From the NCBI RefSeq assembly GCF_018739885.1, contig NZ_JADOES010000027.1, forward strand, positions 1-64,000: 64,000 bases of DNA, read 5' to 3'. The notes beneath the pieces are model-generated. The model was not told the DNA's origin. It searched no databases and saw nothing but the letters and a program-made list of their open reading frames with translations. Shown in pieces: positions 8,995 through 15,959 of the stretch. The first letter of the stretch is position 1. The number at the start of each line of letters is the position of its first letter. The translations under genes and the position numbers were made by a program. This DNA comes from Leptothoe spongobia TAU-MAC 1115. GTDB lineage: Bacteria > Cyanobacteriota > Cyanobacteriia > Phormidesmidales > Phormidesmidaceae.

Positions 8995-9603
8995 TCAATC
9001 ATCCAACATGTCATCGTCCATGGAGGACACACAAAACAGCAGACAACCATTTCGGGTTTCTGGCTGATGACTCGTGTTACCAGGCGACGAAACTCGCTCT
9101 CCTACACCATATACCTGGCTATCTACCACAAAATCCCCGGCTAATACCAGCACAGTCTCACCACTGGCATGGGCATGGTTGGGAAATAAACCACCATCGG
9201 CCTTGCGGACAAAAAAGGCCATTTCGCGCTCATCATCATCTACCTGCCAGGTGGCAAATTCTGCTCCTGAGTTACCCGGCATCGATGACCAGTCCAACTC
9301 AGCCGCTTGCTGCTTCAGCTCAGCAATAGACAAATTCAGCAGCTGTACCAAGTCCGAACTCGGCCCTACCGGCTCCGCTGAAATCCGCTGAAATAAACGA
9401 TCCTTCAAATCTGCCGCCATCGGCATCGACGGAGCACCATAGGCCAATGTCGCCGCTGTCTCCTCAAACTCATTCACCGTCTGGGCCAATTCCCCACTAT
9501 CCAATAGCGCCTGCTCAAACTGCCCACGCTCATCGGCCTCTAGCGCATCAAGGGCATAGAGGGCGGCTGCATCAGCATGTTGGGAAGGCTCAGGAGATGT
9601 CAT
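8995..9603 (-). CDS. Anti-sigma factor with ChrR-type cupin (first copy)
   Basis: A 202-residue paralogue of the 8275-8892 product with the same layout. An N-terminal helical sigma-binding domain (LYALDALEADERGQFEQALL) is followed by a linker and a cupin with intact metal ligands (NHAHASGE plus SHQP). No cysteines form a zinc site in the N-terminal domain. It lies 118 bases downstream of the ECF sigma gene on the same strand, the expected position for its cognate regulator. The C terminus ends in an acidic tail (DDDMLDD), as in its twin. Having two cupin anti-sigma factors behind one sigma gene is unusual. Confidence 0.87.
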   Translation of the reverse strand: MTSPEPSQHADAAALYALDALEADERGQFEQALLDSGELAQTVNEFEETAATLAYGAPSMPMAADLKDRLFQRISAEPVGPSSDLVQLLNLSIAELKQQAAELDWSSMPGNSGAEFATWQVDDDEREMAFFVRKADGGLFPNHAHASGETVLVLAGDFVVDSQVYGVGERVSSPGNTSHQPETRNGCLLFCVSSMDDDMLDD

Positions 9604-9721
9604 GACTTTAATAGTAACCTGGTGTCCGAAGGATAAGCATGGCGATATAGAGTACGGCTATATAGGTATACGCTCGCGATCGCAGATTGGATCTCTCATT
9701 TTAGGTTGCTGCTTCCAAGGC

Positions 9722-10279
9722 TTAATCTATAACTAATGCCTGTTTCAGCTTACGCAACCCCAGCCGCACCCGAGTCTTAACCGTACCTAACGCCAGGCCA
9801 GTTTGTTTCGCAATTTCCGATTGGCTAAACCCCTGATAGTAGGCCAGCTCAATGATCAACCGTTGCTCATCAGGCAGTTCAGCCAACGCCTGGGCGACAA
9901 CTACTCGTCGCTCATTAACGATCAGCGCCTCGTCTGGCATTTCAGACGAACTGACCTGAGCCGTATTCGTAGCGGCTTCGACTACCTTGGTTTGCCGTTG
10001 CCGCTGTCGCAACCGATCCAATGATCGACTGCGAGTCATCAAAAATAACCAAGAATCCACCCGACTACGGCTGGCATCATAGCGACCTGCCGTCCGCCAA
10101 GCCTTAGCAAACACATCCAGGACCACTTCCTCCGCCTCTTCCACCGAGCCTAAAATTTTGAACGCTAGGGAATACATGACGCGGGCATAGCGATCATAGA
10201 GCTGGCTCAGGGCCGTTTGATCCCCTTCTACCATGCGACCAATCAGTTCGGTTTCGTCCTTAGATTGCAGTTTGGTCAT
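9722..10279 (-). CDS. ECF (group 3) RNA polymerase sigma factor
   Basis: The 185-residue protein has sigma region 2 (ALSQLYDRYARVMYSLA then VVLDVFAKAWR, residues about 20-90). Region 4 follows, with its helix-turn-helix (ALAELPDEQRLIIELAYYQG and EIAKQTGLALGTVKTRVR, about 125-180). Its ATG directly abuts the TAA of the 80-residue gene upstream (TAAATG), implying translational coupling. The two downstream cupin anti-sigma genes should hold it inactive. By analogy with RpoE-ChrR loci it likely autoregulates this operon and may drive the divergent DUF4331 gene; this is inference. Confidence 0.93.
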   Translation of the reverse strand: MTKLQSKDETELIGRMVEGDQTALSQLYDRYARVMYSLAFKILGSVEEAEEVVLDVFAKAWRTAGRYDASRSRVDSWLFLMTRSRSLDRLRQRQRQTKVVEAATNTAQVSSSEMPDEALIVNERRVVVAQALAELPDEQRLIIELAYYQGFSQSEIAKQTGLALGTVKTRVRLGLRKLKQALVID

Positions 10280-10522
10280 TTATTTGAACGTTTGCTGTTG
10301 CTGATTTAAAGGATTAACCGAGCCGTGAAATGCACTATGCGCCAATGTTTCATAGATAAAACCAGGCCGAGGATCAGCAACTCCCAACTTTATTTTTGAA
10401 ACCGAGAGATCCAATCCATCAAACCCAGCGTATACCCATACAGATTGCACAAAATCATCGCTAACCAACAGGGCAGGAACGAGCTGCTCTGACAGAATTG
10501 ACGACTTTGCATATGTTGTCAT
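10280..10522 (-). CDS. Small hypothetical protein in the ECF operon, 80 aa
   Basis: First gene of the sigma/anti-sigma operon. A good AGGAG Shine-Dalgarno sequence lies eight bases before its ATG. The protein is soluble, with a hydrophobic beta-rich centre (VWVYAGFDGLDLSVSKIKLG), and ends NQQQQTFK. It has no recognised domain. Direct abutment with the sigma gene suggests a fixed stoichiometry or a regulatory leader role. It might be an additional sigma regulator, but nothing in the sequence proves that. Confidence 0.65.
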   Translation of the reverse strand: MTTYAKSSILSEQLVPALLVSDDFVQSVWVYAGFDGLDLSVSKIKLGVADPRPGFIYETLAHSAFHGSVNPLNQQQQTFK

Positions 10523-10615
10523 GGCCCTTGCTCCTAAGCAACTGAGGTCGACGGTGCGGTGCGTGCAATTTTACAAACCCCATTCTATTCGTTTCTCACG
10601 AGGAGACATTGAACC
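10523..10615. promoter_or_regulatory. Divergent promoter region, ECF operon / DUF4331 gene
   Basis: Ninety-three bases separate the divergent starts at 10522 (minus) and 10616 (plus), so both promoters must lie here or overlap the genes. The DUF4331 side carries a clear GAGGAG ribosome binding site ten bases before its ATG. No -35/-10 pair could be assigned with confidence. Confidence 0.55.
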
Positions 10616-11866
10616 ATGCTAAATTCTTTGCAAAACACTCTAAATCGCTTCACTAAGCGCCAAACCTGGCTAAAACTCAGTGGCGTTATCCTCGCCACCA
10701 CTCTCACCCTGGGCGGAGCGGCTACCTTTATTAATGCATCTGATCACGACGATGGCGAAGTCGATGTCAAGGGCCGTAACCTCAACCTCACTGATGTCTA
10801 CGCATTTAGAGAAAAAGATCAAAACCCCAACGCCTCTGACGACGATATCATCCTCATGATGAACACCAATCCTCGTTCCCTGGCGCGGCAACAATATTAT
10901 TTCAGCACCAACGCCCGCTACGAATTTCACATTGACTCTGTCGCCAACAAAGACGCTAACGTCGAGGGGCAATCGGATGTCACACTGCGCTTTGAGTTTG
11001 GTGCTCCCAACAGTAATCAAGAACAGGAAGTCACCATCACGGCGATCAAAAACGGTAAAACCCGAAAGACAAAATCAGTCACCACCCCACTACTGGACAA
11101 CTCTCCTAATGTGAAAAACGTCAAACTCGGTCGACAGAACCTCACTGTATTTGCCGGACTGCGAGAGGATCCCTTCTTCTTTGATGTAGAACAGTTCTTC
11201 CGCGTCCGGGCTGGCGCGGCTGGGATCGGACCCGCCGTAGGTTTCCGCGATCCTGGTCAGGCCGTTGACTTTGCCTCTGGTTATAACGTTAATACCATTG
11301 CCGTTCGCGTACCCAAGAGACTACTACAAGACCGCAGCCGCAGTGACGTTTTTGACATCTGGACCACCATCTCTACCCGCAATGCGAAGGGCGAATACGT
11401 GCAAGTCGAGCGCTTAGCCCGGCCGGGGATCAATGAAGGTCTTGTACTTACTAACGACTTCCTCAATGCTCTCAACAGCGTCGGGCCTGACTTTGAAGCG
11501 GCAGCCTTAGCAGGCAAACAGCCTGCCGCCGACATCGCCGGACCCATTGTTGGCGAAGCTAAGAACACCTTACTCGCCCTAGGCAATAGCGAAGAACGGG
11601 CCAACGCTCTTCTAGGAGCTTTCTTACCAGACGTGATGCGGATCGATACCAGCGGTCCCAGCGGTTATGCCAATGACCTAAATGCCGCAGGCAGTCCCGT
11701 ACGTGGTCGGATGCTGAAGGATGACGTCATCGACATTACCCTCAGCGTTCTATCGAACGGAGCCATAACGACAGACAATGTCGACTATGAAGGAACACCG
11801 GGAAATCCAGCCCAAGGGCATCAGCCATTAGAACCTGCATTTCCTTACTTGGCATTGCCAAATTAG
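10616..11866 (+). CDS. DUF4331 family exported protein
   Basis: A 416-residue protein with a long basic N-region and a hydrophobic signal segment (about residues 18-38). The DUF4331 hallmark follows directly: ASDHDDGEVDVKGRNLNLTD then VYAFREKDQNP. The domain continues to near the C terminus (FDIWTTIS, LPDVMRIDTSGPSGYANDLN). The family is exported and predicted to be beta-rich; its function is not established. It heads a plus-strand cluster with a TPR protein and a HupE/UreJ protein and is divergent from the ECF sigma operon. Co-regulation by that sigma factor is a reasonable but untested inference. Confidence 0.9.
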   Translation: MLNSLQNTLNRFTKRQTWLKLSGVILATTLTLGGAATFINASDHDDGEVDVKGRNLNLTDVYAFREKDQNPNASDDDIILMMNTNPRSLARQQYYFSTNARYEFHIDSVANKDANVEGQSDVTLRFEFGAPNSNQEQEVTITAIKNGKTRKTKSVTTPLLDNSPNVKNVKLGRQNLTVFAGLREDPFFFDVEQFFRVRAGAAGIGPAVGFRDPGQAVDFASGYNVNTIAVRVPKRLLQDRSRSDVFDIWTTISTRNAKGEYVQVERLARPGINEGLVLTNDFLNALNSVGPDFEAAALAGKQPAADIAGPIVGEAKNTLLALGNSEERANALLGAFLPDVMRIDTSGPSGYANDLNAAGSPVRGRMLKDDVIDITLSVLSNGAITTDNVDYEGTPGNPAQGHQPLEPAFPYLALPN

Positions 11867-11886
11867 GGAAGATTGCCCTCACCCTA

Positions 11887-11912
11887 AATCCCTCTCCCCA
11901 GGGAGAGGGATT
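11887..11912. repeat. Palindrome after the DUF4331 gene
   Basis: Perfect 12-base arms (AATCCCTCTCCC at 11887-11898, GGGAGAGGGATT at 11901-11912) separated by two bases, 20 bases after the DUF4331 stop. The surrounding phrase resembles a widely dispersed cyanobacterial intergenic repeat. It may reduce read-through into the TPR gene. Confidence 0.6.
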
Positions 11913-11984
11913 GTGAGGTTCGCTGCACCTATTGCTTTAACTAGAAAGAATTCACTCCCCGTTAAATCTTCGAACCCATGCGAG

Positions 11985-12012
11985 GACGTGGAGAACTCAA
12001 GTTCTCCACGTC
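11985..12012. repeat. Hairpin before the TPR gene
   Basis: Perfect 12-base arms (GACGTGGAGAAC and GTTCTCCACGTC) with a TCAA loop, ending 18 bases before the TPR gene start. There is no T run, so it is not a classical terminator. It could affect mRNA processing or translation of the downstream gene. Confidence 0.65.
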
Positions 12013-12030
12013 GTTATCCCTCAAATAACC

Positions 12031-13380
12031 ATGCTCTCAACCCTAAAATTCCGTTTCCACCAACGTCGCCACCAGCTCCTCTGGGGTTTTGTCATCCTCA
12101 TCCTTGCTACTACGCTCCAACAACTCAAACCCCTCCTCACCTATACCCCCTACGATTACCCCTTCTCACCTCCTAACAAAACGGATATCACCGGCCAACT
12201 CGAACAAGAACTTGCCTTTCATAAAAATCGCATTCGTCAAACGCCAGCCGATGGCCTTAGCCAAGCCGCTCTCGCCAGCACCTACCTAAAACTCGCCCGT
12301 GCCACAGGCGATGCCAACTGGTATCTCCTAGCTGAACAATCCGCCCAACAATCCCTACAAAAACTCCCCTTCAATAATCAAGGAGCCCAACTCGTCCAGG
12401 CCAAAGTTGCCGAAGCTCGTCATGACTTTGACCAGGCTATTCTCCTGGCCAATCAAATCCTCACCACCCAACCCTATTCCGAACAAGCACAATCCATTCT
12501 GATCACGGCTCATCTGGGCAAAGGTAACTTGGCCGAGGCCAAAGTAACGGCTGATGCCCTAGTCCAACAAATTCCCACCCTGGGTTCACTCACCCTTCGA
12601 GGCCTAGTCCATGTCGCTCAAGGCCAGGATGCTGCAGCCAAGCAAGACTTCGTCGCCGCTCTCAAAGCCGAAGAACCCCAAGAAGCGGGCAGCTCTGCCT
12701 GGACCCGTACCCTGATGGGGCGCTTTTACGCCAGTCGTGGCGACTCCCAAACGGCGAGACAGCTTTACCAAGAAGCCTTGGAAATTCTGCCTCGCTATCC
12801 CCTGGCATTAGTCCAGATGGCTAACTTAGACACTCGTCAGGGACACTACCGCTCAGCTAGAAAGCGTTACTCCCAGGTCTTTACCTCTCAAGACTATGCC
12901 AATGTTTGGGATCATGTTGCCCTCCAGGGGATGGCTCAAGTCGCTAGTCTTCAGGGAAATCGTCCAGAAGCACAGAGACTCTGGCAACAGGCCGAAGATC
13001 AGTTTAGACAGCATCAAGATCTAGACACCTTTGGCCATCGTCGTGCATTAGCTCAGTTGCTGTTAGTCAGGGGAAATAACACTGATCTCTCCGAAGCTCT
13101 AGAACTGATGGAGGCTGATGTAGAAGGGCGTCAGGATGCAGAGACCCTAGACACTTACGCCTGGACGCTTATGCGCTTGGGCCGTTGGCAAGAGGCACAA
13201 CAGGCTTTGCAAAAAGTGATTAATCAGGGCACTCGCCATGCCGTGATCTTTTACCGTGCTGGGCTGATTGAGCAACACCTTGGCAATGAATCAGCTGCTA
13301 AAAAGTATTTTGAATCTGCTCAGGCAACCGATCCTACGTTTAGCGAACGAGATCGGCAAATCTGGGGGCTTAGTCTTTAA
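12031..13380 (+). CDS. Membrane-anchored TPR protein
   Basis: A 449-residue protein with one N-terminal membrane anchor (LLWGFVILILATTL, about residues 17-30) followed by roughly eight tetratricopeptide units. Clear ones include AKQDFVAALKAEEPQEAGSS, ARQLYQEALEILPRYPLALV, RSARKRYSQVF and AQQALQKVINQG. The scaffold should face the periplasm and bind partner proteins. It sits between the DUF4331 and HupE genes (31-base gap to HupE), so it may bring the two together. No Shine-Dalgarno sequence is evident, so the start is moderately certain. Confidence 0.85.
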   Translation: MLSTLKFRFHQRRHQLLWGFVILILATTLQQLKPLLTYTPYDYPFSPPNKTDITGQLEQELAFHKNRIRQTPADGLSQAALASTYLKLARATGDANWYLLAEQSAQQSLQKLPFNNQGAQLVQAKVAEARHDFDQAILLANQILTTQPYSEQAQSILITAHLGKGNLAEAKVTADALVQQIPTLGSLTLRGLVHVAQGQDAAAKQDFVAALKAEEPQEAGSSAWTRTLMGRFYASRGDSQTARQLYQEALEILPRYPLALVQMANLDTRQGHYRSARKRYSQVFTSQDYANVWDHVALQGMAQVASLQGNRPEAQRLWQQAEDQFRQHQDLDTFGHRRALAQLLLVRGNNTDLSEALELMEADVEGRQDAETLDTYAWTLMRLGRWQEAQQALQKVINQGTRHAVIFYRAGLIEQHLGNESAAKKYFESAQATDPTFSERDRQIWGLSL

Positions 13381-13411
13381 GGAATTGTAATTTCACGAAC
13401 CATTTAACAAT

Positions 13412-14506
13412 ATGAAACGCTTTACTCGCTTTTTTCAAATAGGCTTCCTAAGCTTATTGGCCATGATATGGATGGGCCATGTTGCGATCGCAACCGCCCT
13501 TGCTCACTGGGCCGATCTAGCCGTAGCAGATGTGATCGTCACGGATACAGAAGCACAGATCACCCTTACCGTTCCAACCACACTGCTAGCCTTTGCTGAT
13601 GACAATAACGATCAGACCCTATCTCAGTCAGAAATCAACAAGCATTATTCTCAACTAGAACAACGCTTGAGCAGCACCATTGTCTTAACCAACCAGGCAG
13701 ACGCATCAGGTACCTTCACCTTCGCCCCGGTCGTAGCCACCCAATCCAAAGACAAAGTTACCCATAACACCTTTTCATTGACATACCAGTGGCCCAGCCC
13801 ATTACAAAAGCTCTCCATTCGCTATAGCCTATTTGCCCCTGAGCTGGATCAAGCCCAATGTCTAGCCACCATTACCCAAGGGGAACGTACCCGTAATGTC
13901 GTCTTCACCCCTGAGAATAACAGTGTAGAAATAGCAGGTACTGTATCCTGGCAACAGCAGTTTGCCAGCTTCCTCCACTTGGGTGTAGAACATATCTTTA
14001 CTGGCTATGACCATATCCTATTTTTAGTAGCCTTACTCTTACCGGGTGGTAATTTACCCCAACTACTCAAGATTGTTACGGCCTTTACCATCGCCCATTC
14101 TCTCACCCTTACCCTGGCAGCATTAAATATCGTCACCTTGCCCATCGCCCTGGTAGAAAGTGTCATTGCTCTATCGATTGTCTATGTCGCCGCAGAAAAT
14201 CTGTGGAAAAAACAGATCAATCATCGTCCCTGGCTCACCTTTGGATTTGGGCTGATTCATGGATTAGGCTTCGCCAACATTCTGAGAGAACTGACCCAGA
14301 GCCAGGGCAACTTGCTACTATCCCTCGCCAGCTTTAATCTCGGCGTAGAACTGGGGCAAATCGCTATTGTGCTACTGGTATTTTATGGATTACGTTTTTT
14401 CCAACAGCATCGAGGGGAATTAGCACTACGTTATGGAGTGTCGATTCTGATGATTCTCATGGGAAGTATCTGGTTTGCAGAAAGGTCTGTAGCAGCCTGG
14501 CTATGA
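13412..14506 (+). CDS. HupE/UreJ family membrane protein with EF-hand-like loop
   Basis: The 364-residue protein starts with a signal/anchor segment, then an extracytoplasmic domain (residues 35-180). The C-terminal half has six or seven membrane helices. The HupE/UreJ signature is intact (HLGVEHIFTGYDHILFLVAL, then FTIAHSLTLTLA and FGLIHGLGFA). The repeated His and Asp residues in the helices are those proposed to carry nickel or cobalt in the family. Residues 63-74 read DDNNDQTLSQSE, a canonical 12-residue EF-hand calcium loop. It is the last gene of the DUF4331-TPR-HupE cluster. Metal transport is inferred from family, not shown. Confidence 0.88.
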   Translation: MKRFTRFFQIGFLSLLAMIWMGHVAIATALAHWADLAVADVIVTDTEAQITLTVPTTLLAFADDNNDQTLSQSEINKHYSQLEQRLSSTIVLTNQADASGTFTFAPVVATQSKDKVTHNTFSLTYQWPSPLQKLSIRYSLFAPELDQAQCLATITQGERTRNVVFTPENNSVEIAGTVSWQQQFASFLHLGVEHIFTGYDHILFLVALLLPGGNLPQLLKIVTAFTIAHSLTLTLAALNIVTLPIALVESVIALSIVYVAAENLWKKQINHRPWLTFGFGLIHGLGFANILRELTQSQGNLLLSLASFNLGVELGQIAIVLLVFYGLRFFQQHRGELALRYGVSILMILMGSIWFAERSVAAWL

Positions 14507-14533
14507 GACTTTTCTCCTGAGCAATTCTCACGC

Positions 14534-14932
14534 CTAGTCAAAAACCAACGCATCCACTTCGATCTCAATCAACATATCCGGATCGATCAACGCCCGCACC
14601 TCTACCATCGCTGTTGCAGGCGGATAAGCTCCCATCGCCTCTTGATGGGCCTGGCCATATTCCTCCCAACGGCTAATATCGGTCACATACATCCTTGTCC
14701 GCACAATATTAGACAGGTCAGCCCCCAGTGCCTGCAGCGTCTTTTGAATAATCTGAAAACAACGCCTGGCCTGGGCATAGCCATCGCCAGGAGCAAAGGT
14801 ATTACCCTCGTCGTCCACTGGGGCTGTCCCTGAAATAAAGATTTGATTGCCCGCTCGGATGGCGCGACAATAGCCTACTTTAGGTTCCCAAGGGGTCCCC
14901 GTAAAATGTCGAGAAATAGAAGGATTATCCAT
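14534..14932 (-). CDS. RidA family (YjgF/YER057c) deaminase-like protein
   Basis: At 132 residues this is the usual RidA length. Landmarks are AIRAGNQIFISGTAP, the central helix ARRCFQIIQKTLQALGADLS, VRTRMYVTDIS, and the C-terminal PPATAMVEVRALIDPDMLIE. The arginine of VEVRAL matches the substrate carboxylate-binding residue. The family hydrolyses reactive enamine/imine intermediates; some subgroups do other work. The first codons lie inside a 43-bp tandem repeat whose two upstream copies carry the same ATG and first 14 codons (see the repeat entry). It converges on the HupE gene. Confidence 0.9.
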   Translation of the reverse strand: MDNPSISRHFTGTPWEPKVGYCRAIRAGNQIFISGTAPVDDEGNTFAPGDGYAQARRCFQIIQKTLQALGADLSNIVRTRMYVTDISRWEEYGQAHQEAMGAYPPATAMVEVRALIDPDMLIEIEVDALVFD

Positions 14933-15019
14933 AGGGGGTCCCTGTGAAATGTCGAGAAATAGAAGGATTATCCATAGGGGGTCCCTGTAAAATGTCGAGA
15001 AATAGAAGGATTATCCATA
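14891..15019 (-). repeat. Three tandem 43-bp repeats duplicating the ridA start
   Basis: Copies occupy 14891-14933, 14934-14976 and 14977-15019 and are nearly identical. Each includes the ridA ATG and 14 codons. Because 43 is not a multiple of three, the two upstream copies encode a 16-residue peptide (MDNPSISRHFTGTPYG) that ends at a TAA overlapping the next ATG (ATGGATAA). The real gene therefore follows two truncated look-alike starts. Confidence 0.9.
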
Positions 15020-15035
15020 GTTGTTGCGAGGAATA

Positions 15036-15821
15036 TTACTGATTAACCTTGCTAATCCCATTAGCCTGTGAAATCACCTCTAAATACGCCTTTACGGCAG
15101 GTCCCAGACCCATCATCAACGCATCCGCCGTCAGCGCATGACCGATGGACACCTCCAAGATATTTGGAATGCGCAAAAACTGAGGTAAATTCTCCAAATT
15201 TAAATCATGGCCAGCATTGATCCCTAGGCCACAATCCTTCGCGACCTTGGCCGCAACAGCATAGCTCGTATGCTGAGTCTCCAACTCATCCTGAGTCCCC
15301 TCACGAGAGGCCGTCGCATAGGGTTCGGTATAAAGCTCAATCCGCATTTCTGTCGGCCCTTCCATCACACCTAATGTGGGAATGAGACGAATCTGCTCTG
15401 GATCGGGATCCATAAATAAACTGACCCGTGCTCCTAAGTCTTGAATGTCTTTGATAATCGGCACCAAGGTATCACCATGCTTAGCAATATCCCAGCCATG
15501 GTCAGAAGTAAATTGGTTGGGATCATCAGGTACCAGGGTCACTTGATTGGGTTTCACATCCCGTACAATTTCCATAAACCCGGCTTCTAGAGGATTGCCC
15601 TCGATATTAAACTCAATCGTGGGATGGTCCTTTAGGAGTTCTGCCAGGTCGTAAACATCATGACGTCGAATATGACGTTCGTCAGGTCGGGGATGGACTG
15701 TGAGGCCATAGGCTCCCGCTTCAATACAAGTTGCCCCTGCTTTAACCACACTGGGAATCCCAATCGTGCGAGAGTTACGGATGAGGGCAATCTTGTTAAG
15801 GTTAACGCTAAGGGCAGTCAT
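15036..15821 (-). CDS. pdxJ: Pyridoxine 5'-phosphate synthase
   Basis: PdxJ closes the ring of vitamin B6 from 1-deoxyxylulose 5-phosphate and 3-amino-2-oxopropyl phosphate in the cytoplasm. At 261 residues it is slightly longer than the common ~240. The TIM-barrel landmarks are present: LSVNLNKIALIRNSR at the start, GLTVHPRPDERHIRRHDV, EFNIEGNP, QVTLVPDDP, ARVSLFMDPD, ELYTEPYA, GINAGHDLN and EVSIGHALTADAL. The start is the only ATG that gives the family N terminus. It is upstream of ridA on the same strand, with the 43-bp repeats in the spacer. RidA proteins are functionally linked to PLP enzymes, so shared transcription would make sense. Confidence 0.95.
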   Translation of the reverse strand: MTALSVNLNKIALIRNSRTIGIPSVVKAGATCIEAGAYGLTVHPRPDERHIRRHDVYDLAELLKDHPTIEFNIEGNPLEAGFMEIVRDVKPNQVTLVPDDPNQFTSDHGWDIAKHGDTLVPIIKDIQDLGARVSLFMDPDPEQIRLIPTLGVMEGPTEMRIELYTEPYATASREGTQDELETQHTSYAVAAKVAKDCGLGINAGHDLNLENLPQFLRIPNILEVSIGHALTADALMMGLGPAVKAYLEVISQANGISKVNQ

Positions 15822-15959
15822 AAATCTGGATTTGATGCTCGCTGGGCAGTACGAGCTATCGATTGTACAACATACTCAAACTAGTAAAGGGTAGGGGGTG
15901 ACCATGGCGGATGTTGCACCTATCGTGGAACAACAAGTTTCCGTTTGGCAATGAGGCTC

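Noticed and set aside
14891..15019. CRISPR-like array
   Set aside because: The three 43-bp units are directly adjacent with no spacers and include coding sequence; no cas genes are nearby.
15855..15862. GCTATCGA as an 8-bp target duplication with GCTACCGA at 17619
   Set aside because: One mismatch, and the sequence just inside shows no inverted repeat with the right end, so chance is as likely.
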